Assembly (NCBI RefSeq): GCF_023554105.1
Contig: NZ_JAMJWE010000009.1
Location: 124,001-188,000 of the forward strand
Reading direction: 5' to 3'
Source: Brucella sp. 21LCYQ03
GTDB lineage: Bacteria; Pseudomonadota; Alphaproteobacteria; Rhizobiales; Rhizobiaceae
Length of the DNA: 64,000 nt
Shown: positions 46,521-54,664 of the stretch, in pieces
How positions within the stretch are numbered: the first letter of the stretch is position 1
Layout of the letters: each line of letters opens with the position of its first letter
Made by a program: the position numbers and the translations under genes
Notes under the pieces: generated by a model
Database searches by the model: none
What the model saw: the letters and a program-made list of their open reading frames with translations, nothing else
Told to the model about the DNA's origin: nothing

Positions 46521-46940
46521 TTATGATGCTGAACGGTCTTGAACCGCCGCGTTCTGTTCGGCATTCGGCGTCTTGCCGCTCTGCGCGATCAGCACTGTTC
46601 CAATGCAAATGAAGGCGATGCCCGCAATCTTGTAGGCGCCCAGTTCTTCCTTGAACAAAAGCCATGCAAAGACTGCCACTGCGACATAGGCAAGGCTCAA
46701 AAATGGATAGGCAAAAGACAAATCAACTTTTGAAAGCACATACATATGCGATGCCATGGAAATCACGAACATGGTCAAACCAGCGAAAACCCACGGATTA
46801 AAGACAATCTGAAAAATCCGGTAAATCAGCGTATCTGCTGTATAGCTGGCATTACTGAACGTCATCATGCCATATTTGAGCAGCAGCTGTGCTGCCGCAT
46901 TGGTCATGACCGTAAAGAGAATGAATGGGATATATTTCAT
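46521..46940 (-). CDS. Small EamA/SMR-like four-helix membrane protein, possible lipid-sugar flippase
   Basis: 139 aa with four hydrophobic segments (about 4-24, 48-67, 75-94, 101-119) and a polar tail. NAAAQLLLKYGM in helix 1 and DLSFAYPFLSLAYV in helix 3 are like the SMR/ArnE-ArnF group. ArnE and ArnF flip undecaprenyl-phosphate-aminoarabinose. The neighbours make a polyprenyl-phosphate pentose by inference, so a flippase role fits. It is 15 bp after the DprE1-like gene. Confidence 0.72.
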   Translation of the reverse strand: MKYIPFILFTVMTNAAAQLLLKYGMMTFSNASYTADTLIYRIFQIVFNPWVFAGLTMFVISMASHMYVLSKVDLSFAYPFLSLAYVAVAVFAWLLFKEELGAYKIAGIAFICIGTVLIAQSGKTPNAEQNAAVQDRSAS

Positions 46941-46955
46941 TGTCTGTCCCGTGGT

Positions 46956-48260
46956 TTAATTTTTTAATGCGGTACGCCGCCAGAAATCGGAGCAGAACCG
47001 CGCATCGCGCATGTCTTCAAGCTGCTGCCACTCTGGAAAGCCTGCCTTGAATGTTTCAGCACTCATGCGTTGATCCTTATAGGGATTAACGCGCCCGCCT
47101 GCCTCAACGGTCATTTTGTCGAGCTGATCCAGCAGATCAAGCGTCTTACGCCCGCGATTAGGGAAATCCATCGTCAGTGTATAGCCGGGCTTTGGAAATG
47201 ACAGCAGCCCCGGAGAATGCAGATCGCCGAAGCGCTTGAGAACTGTCAGGAAAGAGGACTGCCCGGCGTCCCGACTTGCTGCCAGCATTGCCGGGATTGT
47301 TTTCTCTGCGGCCTCAAAAGGTATCACGCTCTGATGCTGATATAACCCTGCTGGACCGTAAAAGCGATTCCAATTGCGCAAACCATCCAGCGGATAGAAG
47401 AAGCCCGCAAAGCCTGTCAGATGCGGCTCTTGCTTGCAGCGTTTTGCATGAAAATAGAGAGTGTTGAAGGCCGTCAGGCTCAGCTTATTGAGCATCGAAA
47501 ATGGCAGATCGAACGGCACACCGAACCGCGCCTCACCACTGTTCACGCTACGGTTGCCATTGATCGCGTGATTGCCGGTTAGCAACACACCACGCCCTTC
47601 CGAGCGACCAGTTGCCAATTGATCCACCCAAGCCACTGCATATTCATTGTCGCGGTCAGCTTCTTCCGCAATCGCGAAATACTCAGACAGGCTTTTAAAC
47701 GGTGTTATGCGTTCTTCAACGTCCAACGATCCAACCGGCATCAGACGGATGCGGGCATTGAGGATAAGCCCTGTCAGGCCCATACCACCAATCGTTGCCG
47801 CGAAGAGCTCGGCGTTTTCAGCGCTTGAGCAGACGTAATGCACACCATCAGAACGAAGCAGCTCCAGACTTTCAACGTGGCTTCCAAACGTTCCGCGCAA
47901 ATGGTGGTTTTTACCGTGCACGTCATTGGCGATTGCGCCGCCAAGCGTCACAAAACGCGTACCGGGCGTTACCGGCAGAAAGTAGCCGTATTTAGCAACC
48001 GCCTGAATAATTTCGCTTAGCAATACACCGGATTCAGCTTCTAAAATTCCGGTATGCGGATCAAAACTCACAATGCGATTTTGCGTGCGCATTGGCACAA
48101 GCAAACCCGCATCATTATGGCAGCTATCACCGTAAGACCGTCCATTGCCAAAAGCCAACAGGCTTTGCGGGCCTTCCAGTTTGAAGAACACATCGTCGAA
48201 CGCAATCGCATTGCGCTTGTGGCGATCAATGCGTCCAAAACTATCGAAAGACTGTTCCAT
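46956..48260 (-). CDS. DprE1-like FAD-linked oxidoreductase
   Basis: 434 aa. The FAD domain has GNGRSYGDS (38-46) and TPGTRFVTLGGAI with NDVHGKNHH (98-120), as in DprE1 and L-gulonolactone-type oxidases of the VAO group. DprE1 oxidises the 2-OH of decaprenyl-phosphoryl-ribose. The C-terminus keeps YKDQRMSAETF, with K395 at the place of the DprE1 active-site lysine. The benzothiazinone-reactive cysteine of mycobacterial DprE1 appears to be replaced by T363 (LTMDFP). It overlaps the HAD-UbiA gene by one base. The polyprenyl-phosphate substrate is inferred from that partner. Confidence 0.85.
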   Translation of the reverse strand: MEQSFDSFGRIDRHKRNAIAFDDVFFKLEGPQSLLAFGNGRSYGDSCHNDAGLLVPMRTQNRIVSFDPHTGILEAESGVLLSEIIQAVAKYGYFLPVTPGTRFVTLGGAIANDVHGKNHHLRGTFGSHVESLELLRSDGVHYVCSSAENAELFAATIGGMGLTGLILNARIRLMPVGSLDVEERITPFKSLSEYFAIAEEADRDNEYAVAWVDQLATGRSEGRGVLLTGNHAINGNRSVNSGEARFGVPFDLPFSMLNKLSLTAFNTLYFHAKRCKQEPHLTGFAGFFYPLDGLRNWNRFYGPAGLYQHQSVIPFEAAEKTIPAMLAASRDAGQSSFLTVLKRFGDLHSPGLLSFPKPGYTLTMDFPNRGRKTLDLLDQLDKMTVEAGGRVNPYKDQRMSAETFKAGFPEWQQLEDMRDARFCSDFWRRTALKN

Positions 48261-49696
48261 TAGCGCATACCGGCCACAAATAACAGCGCAGCACCAATTG
48301 CGATTACGACCTGACTGCGCCAGTCATTTGCGAGAAACACGACCGGATCGTCATCCATTTCTTTTCGATGCGCCAATATCCAAACGCGGATGATGATGTA
48401 GAGGACAATCGGAACTAACGGCCATATCAGCCATGGGTAGACGTACAGCTCCTGCACTGCCGCACTGTTGATGTAGAGTGCCAATACCATCACAGCTGTA
48501 AATGCTGAGGCAACACCGCTTTGCCCAACAATATCCATATCTTCGGGACGATAGCCTCGGCCCGCGATACGATCTTTTTCAGTAGCTGTCGAATGCTGCA
48601 ATTCGACATAACGTTTGACCATCGCCAACGACAGAAAGAAAAACATCGCGAATGCCATCAGCCAGAACGATTGCGGTATCCCGGTCGCTGCAGTACCGCC
48701 CAAAAGCCTCATGGCATAAAGCGCTGCCAGGCAGATTACGTCAATGAGTAACATGCGTTTGAATGCTAAGGAGTAAGCAGTCGTTGCAACGAGATAAAGG
48801 CCGATAACCAGTACAAATTCGGGCGGCAACCAAACGCATATAATTCCCGCAATCAGCAGCAAAAATATCGAGACCTTGAGGCCAAATGAAATTCTTAATG
48901 CACCGCTTGCAAACGGCCTTAAGCGTTTTCTTGCATGCTGGCGATCAAGTGGCAGGTCGATAATGTCATTGAGAATATAAATGGCAGAGGCAGCCGCCGA
49001 AAAAGCTATGAATGCCAAAACGGAAGCAAGCATTATCTCAGGGTAAAAAATAGTGTGGGTTAGGATCGCAGGAACAAATACCAGCAGATTTTTGAGCCAC
49101 TGGTGGACGCGCAGCATTTTGAGATAAGGTTTTATGCCCGTCTTGTTTTCCTCAAACAGACGGCATGCGTTTTCTTTCTGAAAACGAGCCGCAGCGCGAT
49201 CGGGTGCGACAACGATCACTTCACGCGCAGCCTTAAAGACCGCTATGTCGGCACGATCATTACCGGCATAATTAAACCCTTTGCGACCAAATTTTTCAGT
49301 CAGCATCTGCGCCTTATGACGCGAGGCGAGATTAATATCACCATGTGTTGCGTAGACGTTTTCAAACAGCCCGAGTTCAAGAGCCACAGCTTTTGCCAGC
49401 GGTTCCGCTGCTGCCGTCGCCAAAACAATCTTGCGTCCACCAGCGTGTTCATGGCGAAGATAATCAAGAAAATCCTGTCGATAAGGCAGCAACGCGGCAT
49501 CAATCGCAATACGGTTCGCGATCTGTTGTTTAAGGTTGGCCTTACCCGACAAAAGCCAAATGGGAAAGAGAAAGACAAACAGCAGATTCTTCTTCAGAAG
49601 AATGACGGCACTCTCCCAGAGGAGGTCTGTAGCGATGAGCGTGCCATCAAGGTCAACTGCTAGTGGCAGGTCTTGACTCTTTAGCCGCTCATTCAT
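48260..49696 (-). CDS. HAD phosphatase-UbiA prenyltransferase fusion
   Basis: 478 aa. Residues 10-180 are a HAD domain with nucleophile motif VDLDGTL (D15, D17), LATAAAEPLA and GNDRADIAVF. Residues 188-478 are a UbiA-type membrane transferase with eight or nine helices. The first Asp-rich motif is NDIIDLPLDRQHARKR, as in the decaprenyl-phosphate phosphoribosyltransferase subfamily. The inferred reaction is transfer of phosphoribose from PRPP to a polyprenyl phosphate followed by removal of the 5-phosphate by the HAD part. In mycobacteria the two steps are done by separate proteins. It is the first gene of the operon and overlaps the oxidase gene. Confidence 0.87.
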   Translation of the reverse strand: MNERLKSQDLPLAVDLDGTLIATDLLWESAVILLKKNLLFVFLFPIWLLSGKANLKQQIANRIAIDAALLPYRQDFLDYLRHEHAGGRKIVLATAAAEPLAKAVALELGLFENVYATHGDINLASRHKAQMLTEKFGRKGFNYAGNDRADIAVFKAAREVIVVAPDRAAARFQKENACRLFEENKTGIKPYLKMLRVHQWLKNLLVFVPAILTHTIFYPEIMLASVLAFIAFSAAASAIYILNDIIDLPLDRQHARKRLRPFASGALRISFGLKVSIFLLLIAGIICVWLPPEFVLVIGLYLVATTAYSLAFKRMLLIDVICLAALYAMRLLGGTAATGIPQSFWLMAFAMFFFLSLAMVKRYVELQHSTATEKDRIAGRGYRPEDMDIVGQSGVASAFTAVMVLALYINSAAVQELYVYPWLIWPLVPIVLYIIIRVWILAHRKEMDDDPVVFLANDWRSQVVIAIGAALLFVAGMR

Positions 49697-49912
49697 GTTT
49701 CATCCCCCCACAACCCTTCCATTCATGCCATTTACAGCTTTTGAACGAGGCCCCCGACTAAAAATGCAGTGTATGATGCAATCGATAATTGTCATTAATC
49801 GATCCGTCACTACCAGACCGGCCTTTAAACATTTGCTACAAATTTTGGTTAATAACATGCTTCTCTACATAATCGCTGGTTTATCTTTTCGTGGCATAAT
49901 ATAAGGCGCACA

Positions 49913-51433
49913 TTGTCTTCCAATCTGATCTGCGCATTTTGCAAGGACGCCTCAGGTTTAGAACCGCCGATGAATATTGAATCTGCCTTAAATGACGGTG
50001 CCAATGTATTTGAACTCGCGCCAATTTCCCTGTGGCTTGAAGACTACAGTGGACTGCATGCGCAATTTGAACAATGGCGTAAACTCGGCGTGACAGACCT
50101 GCGGGCCTTTCTCAAAGAAGATACGAGCCGCTTACGTATTTGTACGAGCCAGATCCGTGTTCTTAAGGTTAATCGCAAGACGCTTTCACTTTACGAAGCA
50201 CGCGACATCAATCACCTGATTGAAAATCTTGAGCGTGTGTTCCGTGACGATATGGTTGACCCGCACATTGAAGAAATGGTCCAGCTCTGGAATGGCGACA
50301 ATGCGTTTAACAGCGATACCATCAATTATTCACTCAATGGCAAGCGCCTCGATATTCAGCTCAAAGGCGTGGTATTACCGGGGCATGAAGACAACTGGGA
50401 TCGCGTTCTCTTATCCATTGAAGATGTGACGGCACGTGAAGAAGCGCGGCGCGAGCAGAGCAAGCACAAACAGCATGCCGAAGGCCTTTTCGAGCATTCA
50501 CCTGTTTCGCTTTGGGTTGAAGACTTCAGCCGCATTAAGCAGTTGATGGATGATATTCGCGAGCGCGGGATTGTAGATTTCCGTGTGTTCACCGATGTTC
50601 ACCCCGAATTTGTGCGACAATGCATGAGCGAAATTCGCGTTCTCGACATTAATCGCGAAACGCTTGAGCTGTTTCTAGCACCTGACAAAGCCACCCTTTT
50701 GCAAAACCTGCAAAACGTCTTCAAAGGCGACATGGAAACCAACTTCCGTGAGCAGCTGATTGATCTATGGAATGGTGTTTTGTTTCAGCGCCGCGAAGTC
50801 ATCAATTATGCGCTTGATGGATCCGAGCGACATTTGCTCCTGCAGTTTTCTGTGCTTCCCGGCCATGAGGACGACTGGTCGCTGGTCCAGGTGGCCCTTG
50901 CCGATATAACGGCACGGAAAAAAGCTGAAGCCTATCTAGAATATCTTGGCAAACATGATGTGCTGACTAAATTGCATAATCGCGCGTTCTATGTTGATGA
51001 ACTCAATCGCCTTGAGCGCAAAAGCCATGCACCAGTTTCCATCATCATTATTGATCTCAACGGCTTGAAAACAGCTAATGATCAGCTTGGTCATGCGAGC
51101 GGCGACGGCTTACTCCGACGGATCGGCGAAGTGCTGAACGAGGCTGTCAAACTGCCCGGTCACGCAGCGCGCATCGGCGGCGATGAATTTGCGATCGTTC
51201 TGCCTTATGTGGATGAACGCGGCGCGGATGCCATCATGGAAGATATTCGTCGGCTGATCGACATCAACAATCAGTATTACTCGCATCTCAAGATCGAACT
51301 TTCTATGGGCGCGGCTACCAGTATGCCGGGCGAAAAGCTTGAGACGGTTGCCAAGCGCGCTGATCTTCTGATGTACGCGGATAAGCGCAAACACTATTCA
51401 GCGGAAGCATTGCGCAAGTCGCAGCTTTCCTGA
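49913..51433 (+). CDS. Diguanylate cyclase with two tandem PAS-like sensor repeats
   Basis: 506 aa from TTG at 49913 (AAGG six bases upstream); ATG at 49970 is an alternative. Residues 30-170 and 190-330 are two copies of one PAS-like domain: APISLWLEDYS versus SPVSLWVEDFS, SQIRVLKVNRKTLSLY versus SEIRVLDINRETLELF, and VLPGHEDNW versus VLPGHEDDW. The C-terminus is GGDEF (DVLTKLHNRAFYVDEL, RIGGDEFAIVLP). The I-site RxxD is absent at its usual place (KLPG), so product inhibition may not occur. It would make c-di-GMP in response to an unknown signal. It is divergent from the HAD-UbiA operon. Confidence 0.9.
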   Translation: MSSNLICAFCKDASGLEPPMNIESALNDGANVFELAPISLWLEDYSGLHAQFEQWRKLGVTDLRAFLKEDTSRLRICTSQIRVLKVNRKTLSLYEARDINHLIENLERVFRDDMVDPHIEEMVQLWNGDNAFNSDTINYSLNGKRLDIQLKGVVLPGHEDNWDRVLLSIEDVTAREEARREQSKHKQHAEGLFEHSPVSLWVEDFSRIKQLMDDIRERGIVDFRVFTDVHPEFVRQCMSEIRVLDINRETLELFLAPDKATLLQNLQNVFKGDMETNFREQLIDLWNGVLFQRREVINYALDGSERHLLLQFSVLPGHEDDWSLVQVALADITARKKAEAYLEYLGKHDVLTKLHNRAFYVDELNRLERKSHAPVSIIIIDLNGLKTANDQLGHASGDGLLRRIGEVLNEAVKLPGHAARIGGDEFAIVLPYVDERGADAIMEDIRRLIDINNQYYSHLKIELSMGAATSMPGEKLETVAKRADLLMYADKRKHYSAEALRKSQLS

Positions 51434-52021
51434 TTACTCATCAAACTTGATGATCGTTTTTCCACGCGTAAGATCAGTGACAAGTTGCGCCAGTTCACTT
51501 TGAACAGCGAGCGGCATCGCGCCAACCATTTCAACGCCCGTTGCTGTGAAATTTTCATGCGCAATCGTCACGTGTTCAACCGCCGTCAGACGTGCTTTTA
51601 GCAGCGCATGATCGGAGAAATCACAAGCCAGCGCAAAGCCAATAACAGGGATCACCTCGGTCTTTTCCGCTTGGCGCAAACACATTGCCGCCGTGCCGCC
51701 ATAAGCGCGCATCAGACCGCCACTACCCAGCAGGATACCGCCGAACCAGCGTGTTACCACCACCACAATATTATCAAGCTGCTGACCATCGATCGCTTGT
51801 AGAATGGGCTTGCCAGCCGTTCCGCTCGGTTCGCCATCGTCGCTGAAACGATAGTTCTGCCCAAAACGCCATGCCCAGCAATTATGGTTGGCGTTAAGAT
51901 CGGAATGTTCCGCCAGAAAATCTTTCGCCGCTTGCTCATTCGCAACAGGAGCAGCGACGCCCAGAAAGCGGCTCTTTTTGATCTCCTGCGTAATGGTCTC
52001 AATGCGGCTGATGGTAAACAT
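51434..52021 (-). CDS. YigZ/IMPACT-family protein
   Basis: 195 aa from ATG at 52021 (AGGA upstream); the frame is open to 52057. The N-terminal UPF0029/IMPACT domain has KKSRFLGVAAPV, HNCWAWRFG, FSDDGEPSGTAGKPIL, VVTRWFGGILLGSGGL and RAYG. The C-terminal DUF1949 half is present. Family members are linked to translation and nucleotide-related functions, but their biochemical role is unclear. Its stop codon directly abuts that of the convergent diguanylate cyclase, with no room for a separate terminator. Confidence 0.88.
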   Translation of the reverse strand: MFTISRIETITQEIKKSRFLGVAAPVANEQAAKDFLAEHSDLNANHNCWAWRFGQNYRFSDDGEPSGTAGKPILQAIDGQQLDNIVVVVTRWFGGILLGSGGLMRAYGGTAAMCLRQAEKTEVIPVIGFALACDFSDHALLKARLTAVEHVTIAHENFTATGVEMVGAMPLAVQSELAQLVTDLTRGKTIIKFDE

Positions 52022-52187
52022 AGCGATCCTGCAAACGGTATTTCTGCGGCCTAGCATTTTACGTTGCGGATGACGACCCCAAATGCTGCCCAGAGCATTG
52101 CACCCATGTAAAGTTGGGTATAAGTCAAAGCGTAAATGAGCAGCACCTTACAGCGCTCATATTATTATAACGACCAAGAGGCTGCTG

Positions 52188-53477
52188 ATGTTCGATCTGA
52201 TTGTAAGAAACGCCAATCTTCCCGACGGACGTGAAAAGCAGGACATTCTGGTCAAGGACGGCAAGATTGCCGATGTTTTGCCATCAACGGGCGAACATCA
52301 GGCAGCGAAAGAAATCGACGCATCTGACCGTCTGGTCACGCCGCCTTTCGTCGACCCACATTTCCACATGGATGCGACTCTTTCGCTGGGACTACCGCGC
52401 CTCAATCGCTCCGGCACACTACTGGAAGGCATCGCACTCTGGGGTGAGCTAAAGCCGATGCTGACCGTTGAAGCGATGGTTGAGCGCGCTTTGCGCTATT
52501 GTGATCTTGCAGTCAGTCAGGGCCTTCTTGCCATCCGCAGCCATGTCGATGTCAGTGATCCACGCCTGCTCACCGCCGAGGCGATGATCGAAGTCCGCGA
52601 AAAGGTAAAGCCTTACATCGACTTGCAACTCGTGGCCTTTCCGCAGGATGGTTACTATCGTTCGCCGGGCGCTGTCGATCTGGTCAATCGTTCGCTCGAT
52701 ATGGGATTGGATGTCGTGGGCGGCATTCCGCATTTCGAACGCACCATGGCTGATGGTGCAGCCTCGCTCGAAGAACTCTGCCGCATTGCCGCAGAACGCG
52801 GCCTGCCGGTTGATATTCATTGCGATGAAACCGACGATCCGCTGTCGCGTCATGTGGAAACGCTAGCGGCACAAACAATGCGCTTTGGTCTTCAGGGCCG
52901 CGTGTCTGGTTCTCACCTCACCTCCATGCATTCCATGGACAACTATTACGTTTCCAAGCTCATTCCGCTGATTGCGGAAGCGCAGATGAACGCCATTCCA
53001 AACCCGCTTATCAATATCACTTTGCAGGGCCGTGCCGACACGTATCCAAAGCGCCGCGGCATGACCCGTGTGCCAGAACTTATGGCTGCTGGCGTTAACG
53101 TTGCCTTCGGCCACGATTGCGTTATGGATCCATGGTATTCAATGGGTTCGGGCGACATGCTTGAAGTCGGCCATATGGCCGTTCATGTGGCACAGATGAC
53201 ATCTATTGAAGGCAAAAAGCAGGTCTTTAATTCGCTCACCGTCAATTCGGCCAAAGCGCTGGGTCTCGAAGGTTACGGGCTTGAAAAAGGCTGTAACGCA
53301 GATTTCGTCGTACTTCAGGCACGCGATCCGCTGGAAGCGTTGCGTCTTAAGGCCAACCGTCTGACAGTCGTCAAGCGCGGCAAGATCATTGCCGAAACGC
53401 CGCAGCGCATCAGCAATTTGAACCTCGCAGGACGTCCATCATCCGTTGATGGTGCGGATTACGCACCACGCGGATAA
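52188..53477 (+). CDS. codA: Cytosine deaminase (CodA-like amidohydrolase)
   Basis: 429 aa. The metal-binding VDPHFHMDATLS (H58, H60) opens the amidohydrolase barrel. Further motifs are RSHVDVSD, VDIHCDETDDP, SGSHLTSMHSM and FGHDCVMDPWY (catalytic aspartate). The substrate-loop block LNRSGTLLEGIALWGELKP parallels E. coli CodA. It hydrolyses cytosine to uracil and ammonia. It is 176 bp upstream of the BMP-type nucleobase/nucleoside transporter genes on the same strand, so functional linkage to base salvage is likely. Confidence 0.88.
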   Translation: MFDLIVRNANLPDGREKQDILVKDGKIADVLPSTGEHQAAKEIDASDRLVTPPFVDPHFHMDATLSLGLPRLNRSGTLLEGIALWGELKPMLTVEAMVERALRYCDLAVSQGLLAIRSHVDVSDPRLLTAEAMIEVREKVKPYIDLQLVAFPQDGYYRSPGAVDLVNRSLDMGLDVVGGIPHFERTMADGAASLEELCRIAAERGLPVDIHCDETDDPLSRHVETLAAQTMRFGLQGRVSGSHLTSMHSMDNYYVSKLIPLIAEAQMNAIPNPLINITLQGRADTYPKRRGMTRVPELMAAGVNVAFGHDCVMDPWYSMGSGDMLEVGHMAVHVAQMTSIEGKKQVFNSLTVNSAKALGLEGYGLEKGCNADFVVLQARDPLEALRLKANRLTVVKRGKIIAETPQRISNLNLAGRPSSVDGADYAPRG

Positions 53478-53653
53478 TACCCACAGAAATGCGACGGAAA
53501 AATAATGCCTGTTTTTCAATCGTCTGATAAAAGCGCTTGAATTAACGGCAGATTCGTCTGAAATACGTGACATTGCTCATAAGCCTCAACAAAAGAGGCA
53601 GAGCAAAAAGTCGCGCATAATTGCACGTCTAAAATCACCCAAGAGGGGTTCCT

Positions 53654-54643
53654 ATGACCAAAACATCCACATTCACACGCCGCAGCGTTCTCGTCATGTC
53701 GGCAGCACTCGGTGCGACTGCACTGACCAGCAACGTTTTTGCAGCTGAAGAAAAGCTCAAAGTCGCAGGCATCCATGCATCGCCTGTCGAAAATGCATGG
53801 AACTCGCGCCTTCATGAAGCGCTTAAGCAAGCCAATGACGAAGGCGTCATTGAATATGTCTTCTCGGAAGGCGTTTCGGCCAGTGATTATCCGCGCGCCA
53901 TGCGCGAATATGCCGAACAAGGTATCAAGCTGATCGTTGGCGAATCCTACGCGGTTGAACGCGAAGCGCGTCAGGTCGCAGCCGATTATCCGCAGACGAC
54001 CTTCATCATGGGATCTTCCGGCAAGGAACAGGGCGACAATTTCGGCGTGTTCGGCACCTGGAATTTTGAAGCGGCTTATTTGGCAGGTATGCTAGCGGGT
54101 GGCATGAGCAAGACCGGCACATTCGGCTCCGTCGGCGCTATTCCAATTCCTGAAGTCAACATGCTGATTAATGCGTTTCAGGAAGGCGTAAAAGAAACCC
54201 GCCCGGATGCTAAGTTCAATGCGTCCTTTATCGGTACGTTCTTCGATCCACCAAAGGCACGCGAAGCGGGTCTCGCTCAGATCGACGCTGGCGCCGACAT
54301 TCTGTTTGGCGAACGCATCGGTACGGCAGATGCTGCCAAGGAACGCGGCATCAAGGCGATTGGTTCGCTGATCGATTATACGCCACGTTATCCTGACACT
54401 GTCTTCGCCAATGCGATGTGGAATTTCCGCCCGATCCTCAACGCAGCCATTGCTGACGTTAAGGCCGGATCGCCAACCGGCAAGGACTACACGCCATTTA
54501 GCCTGATGAAAGAGGGCGGCAACGACATCGTTTACGTCAAGGGCTCAGCACCAGCAGAAGTCGAAGCTAAGATGGAAGCCCGCCGTGCTGAGATTAAGGC
54601 GGGCACATTTAAGGTCGAGCCAAATCCCGCAGAACCTAAGTAA
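53654..54643 (+). CDS. BMP-family (PnrA-like) ABC transporter substrate-binding protein
   Basis: 329 aa. The leader has a twin-arginine-like FTRRSVLVM followed by a hydrophobic stretch ending VFAA. The mature part is a BMP/PnrA type receptor: VESYA-like IVGESYAVERE, YPQTTFIMGSSG, FEAAYLAGMLAGGMSK and GADILFGERIG. Members bind purine or other nucleosides. There is no lipobox, so the protein is probably soluble in the periplasm. An AGGGG site precedes the start. It is the first gene of a five-gene operon with an amidase, one ATPase and two permeases. Confidence 0.87.
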   Translation: MTKTSTFTRRSVLVMSAALGATALTSNVFAAEEKLKVAGIHASPVENAWNSRLHEALKQANDEGVIEYVFSEGVSASDYPRAMREYAEQGIKLIVGESYAVEREARQVAADYPQTTFIMGSSGKEQGDNFGVFGTWNFEAAYLAGMLAGGMSKTGTFGSVGAIPIPEVNMLINAFQEGVKETRPDAKFNASFIGTFFDPPKAREAGLAQIDAGADILFGERIGTADAAKERGIKAIGSLIDYTPRYPDTVFANAMWNFRPILNAAIADVKAGSPTGKDYTPFSLMKEGGNDIVYVKGSAPAEVEAKMEARRAEIKAGTFKVEPNPAEPK

Positions 54644-54664
54644 CCAACAGCCTGAGCAGCAGAA

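Noticed and set aside
53478-53653. Riboswitch upstream of the BMP-type transporter operon
   Set aside because: A short hairpin (GCCTC/GAGGC near 53584-53600) is present, but no conserved purine or other riboswitch core could be recognised.
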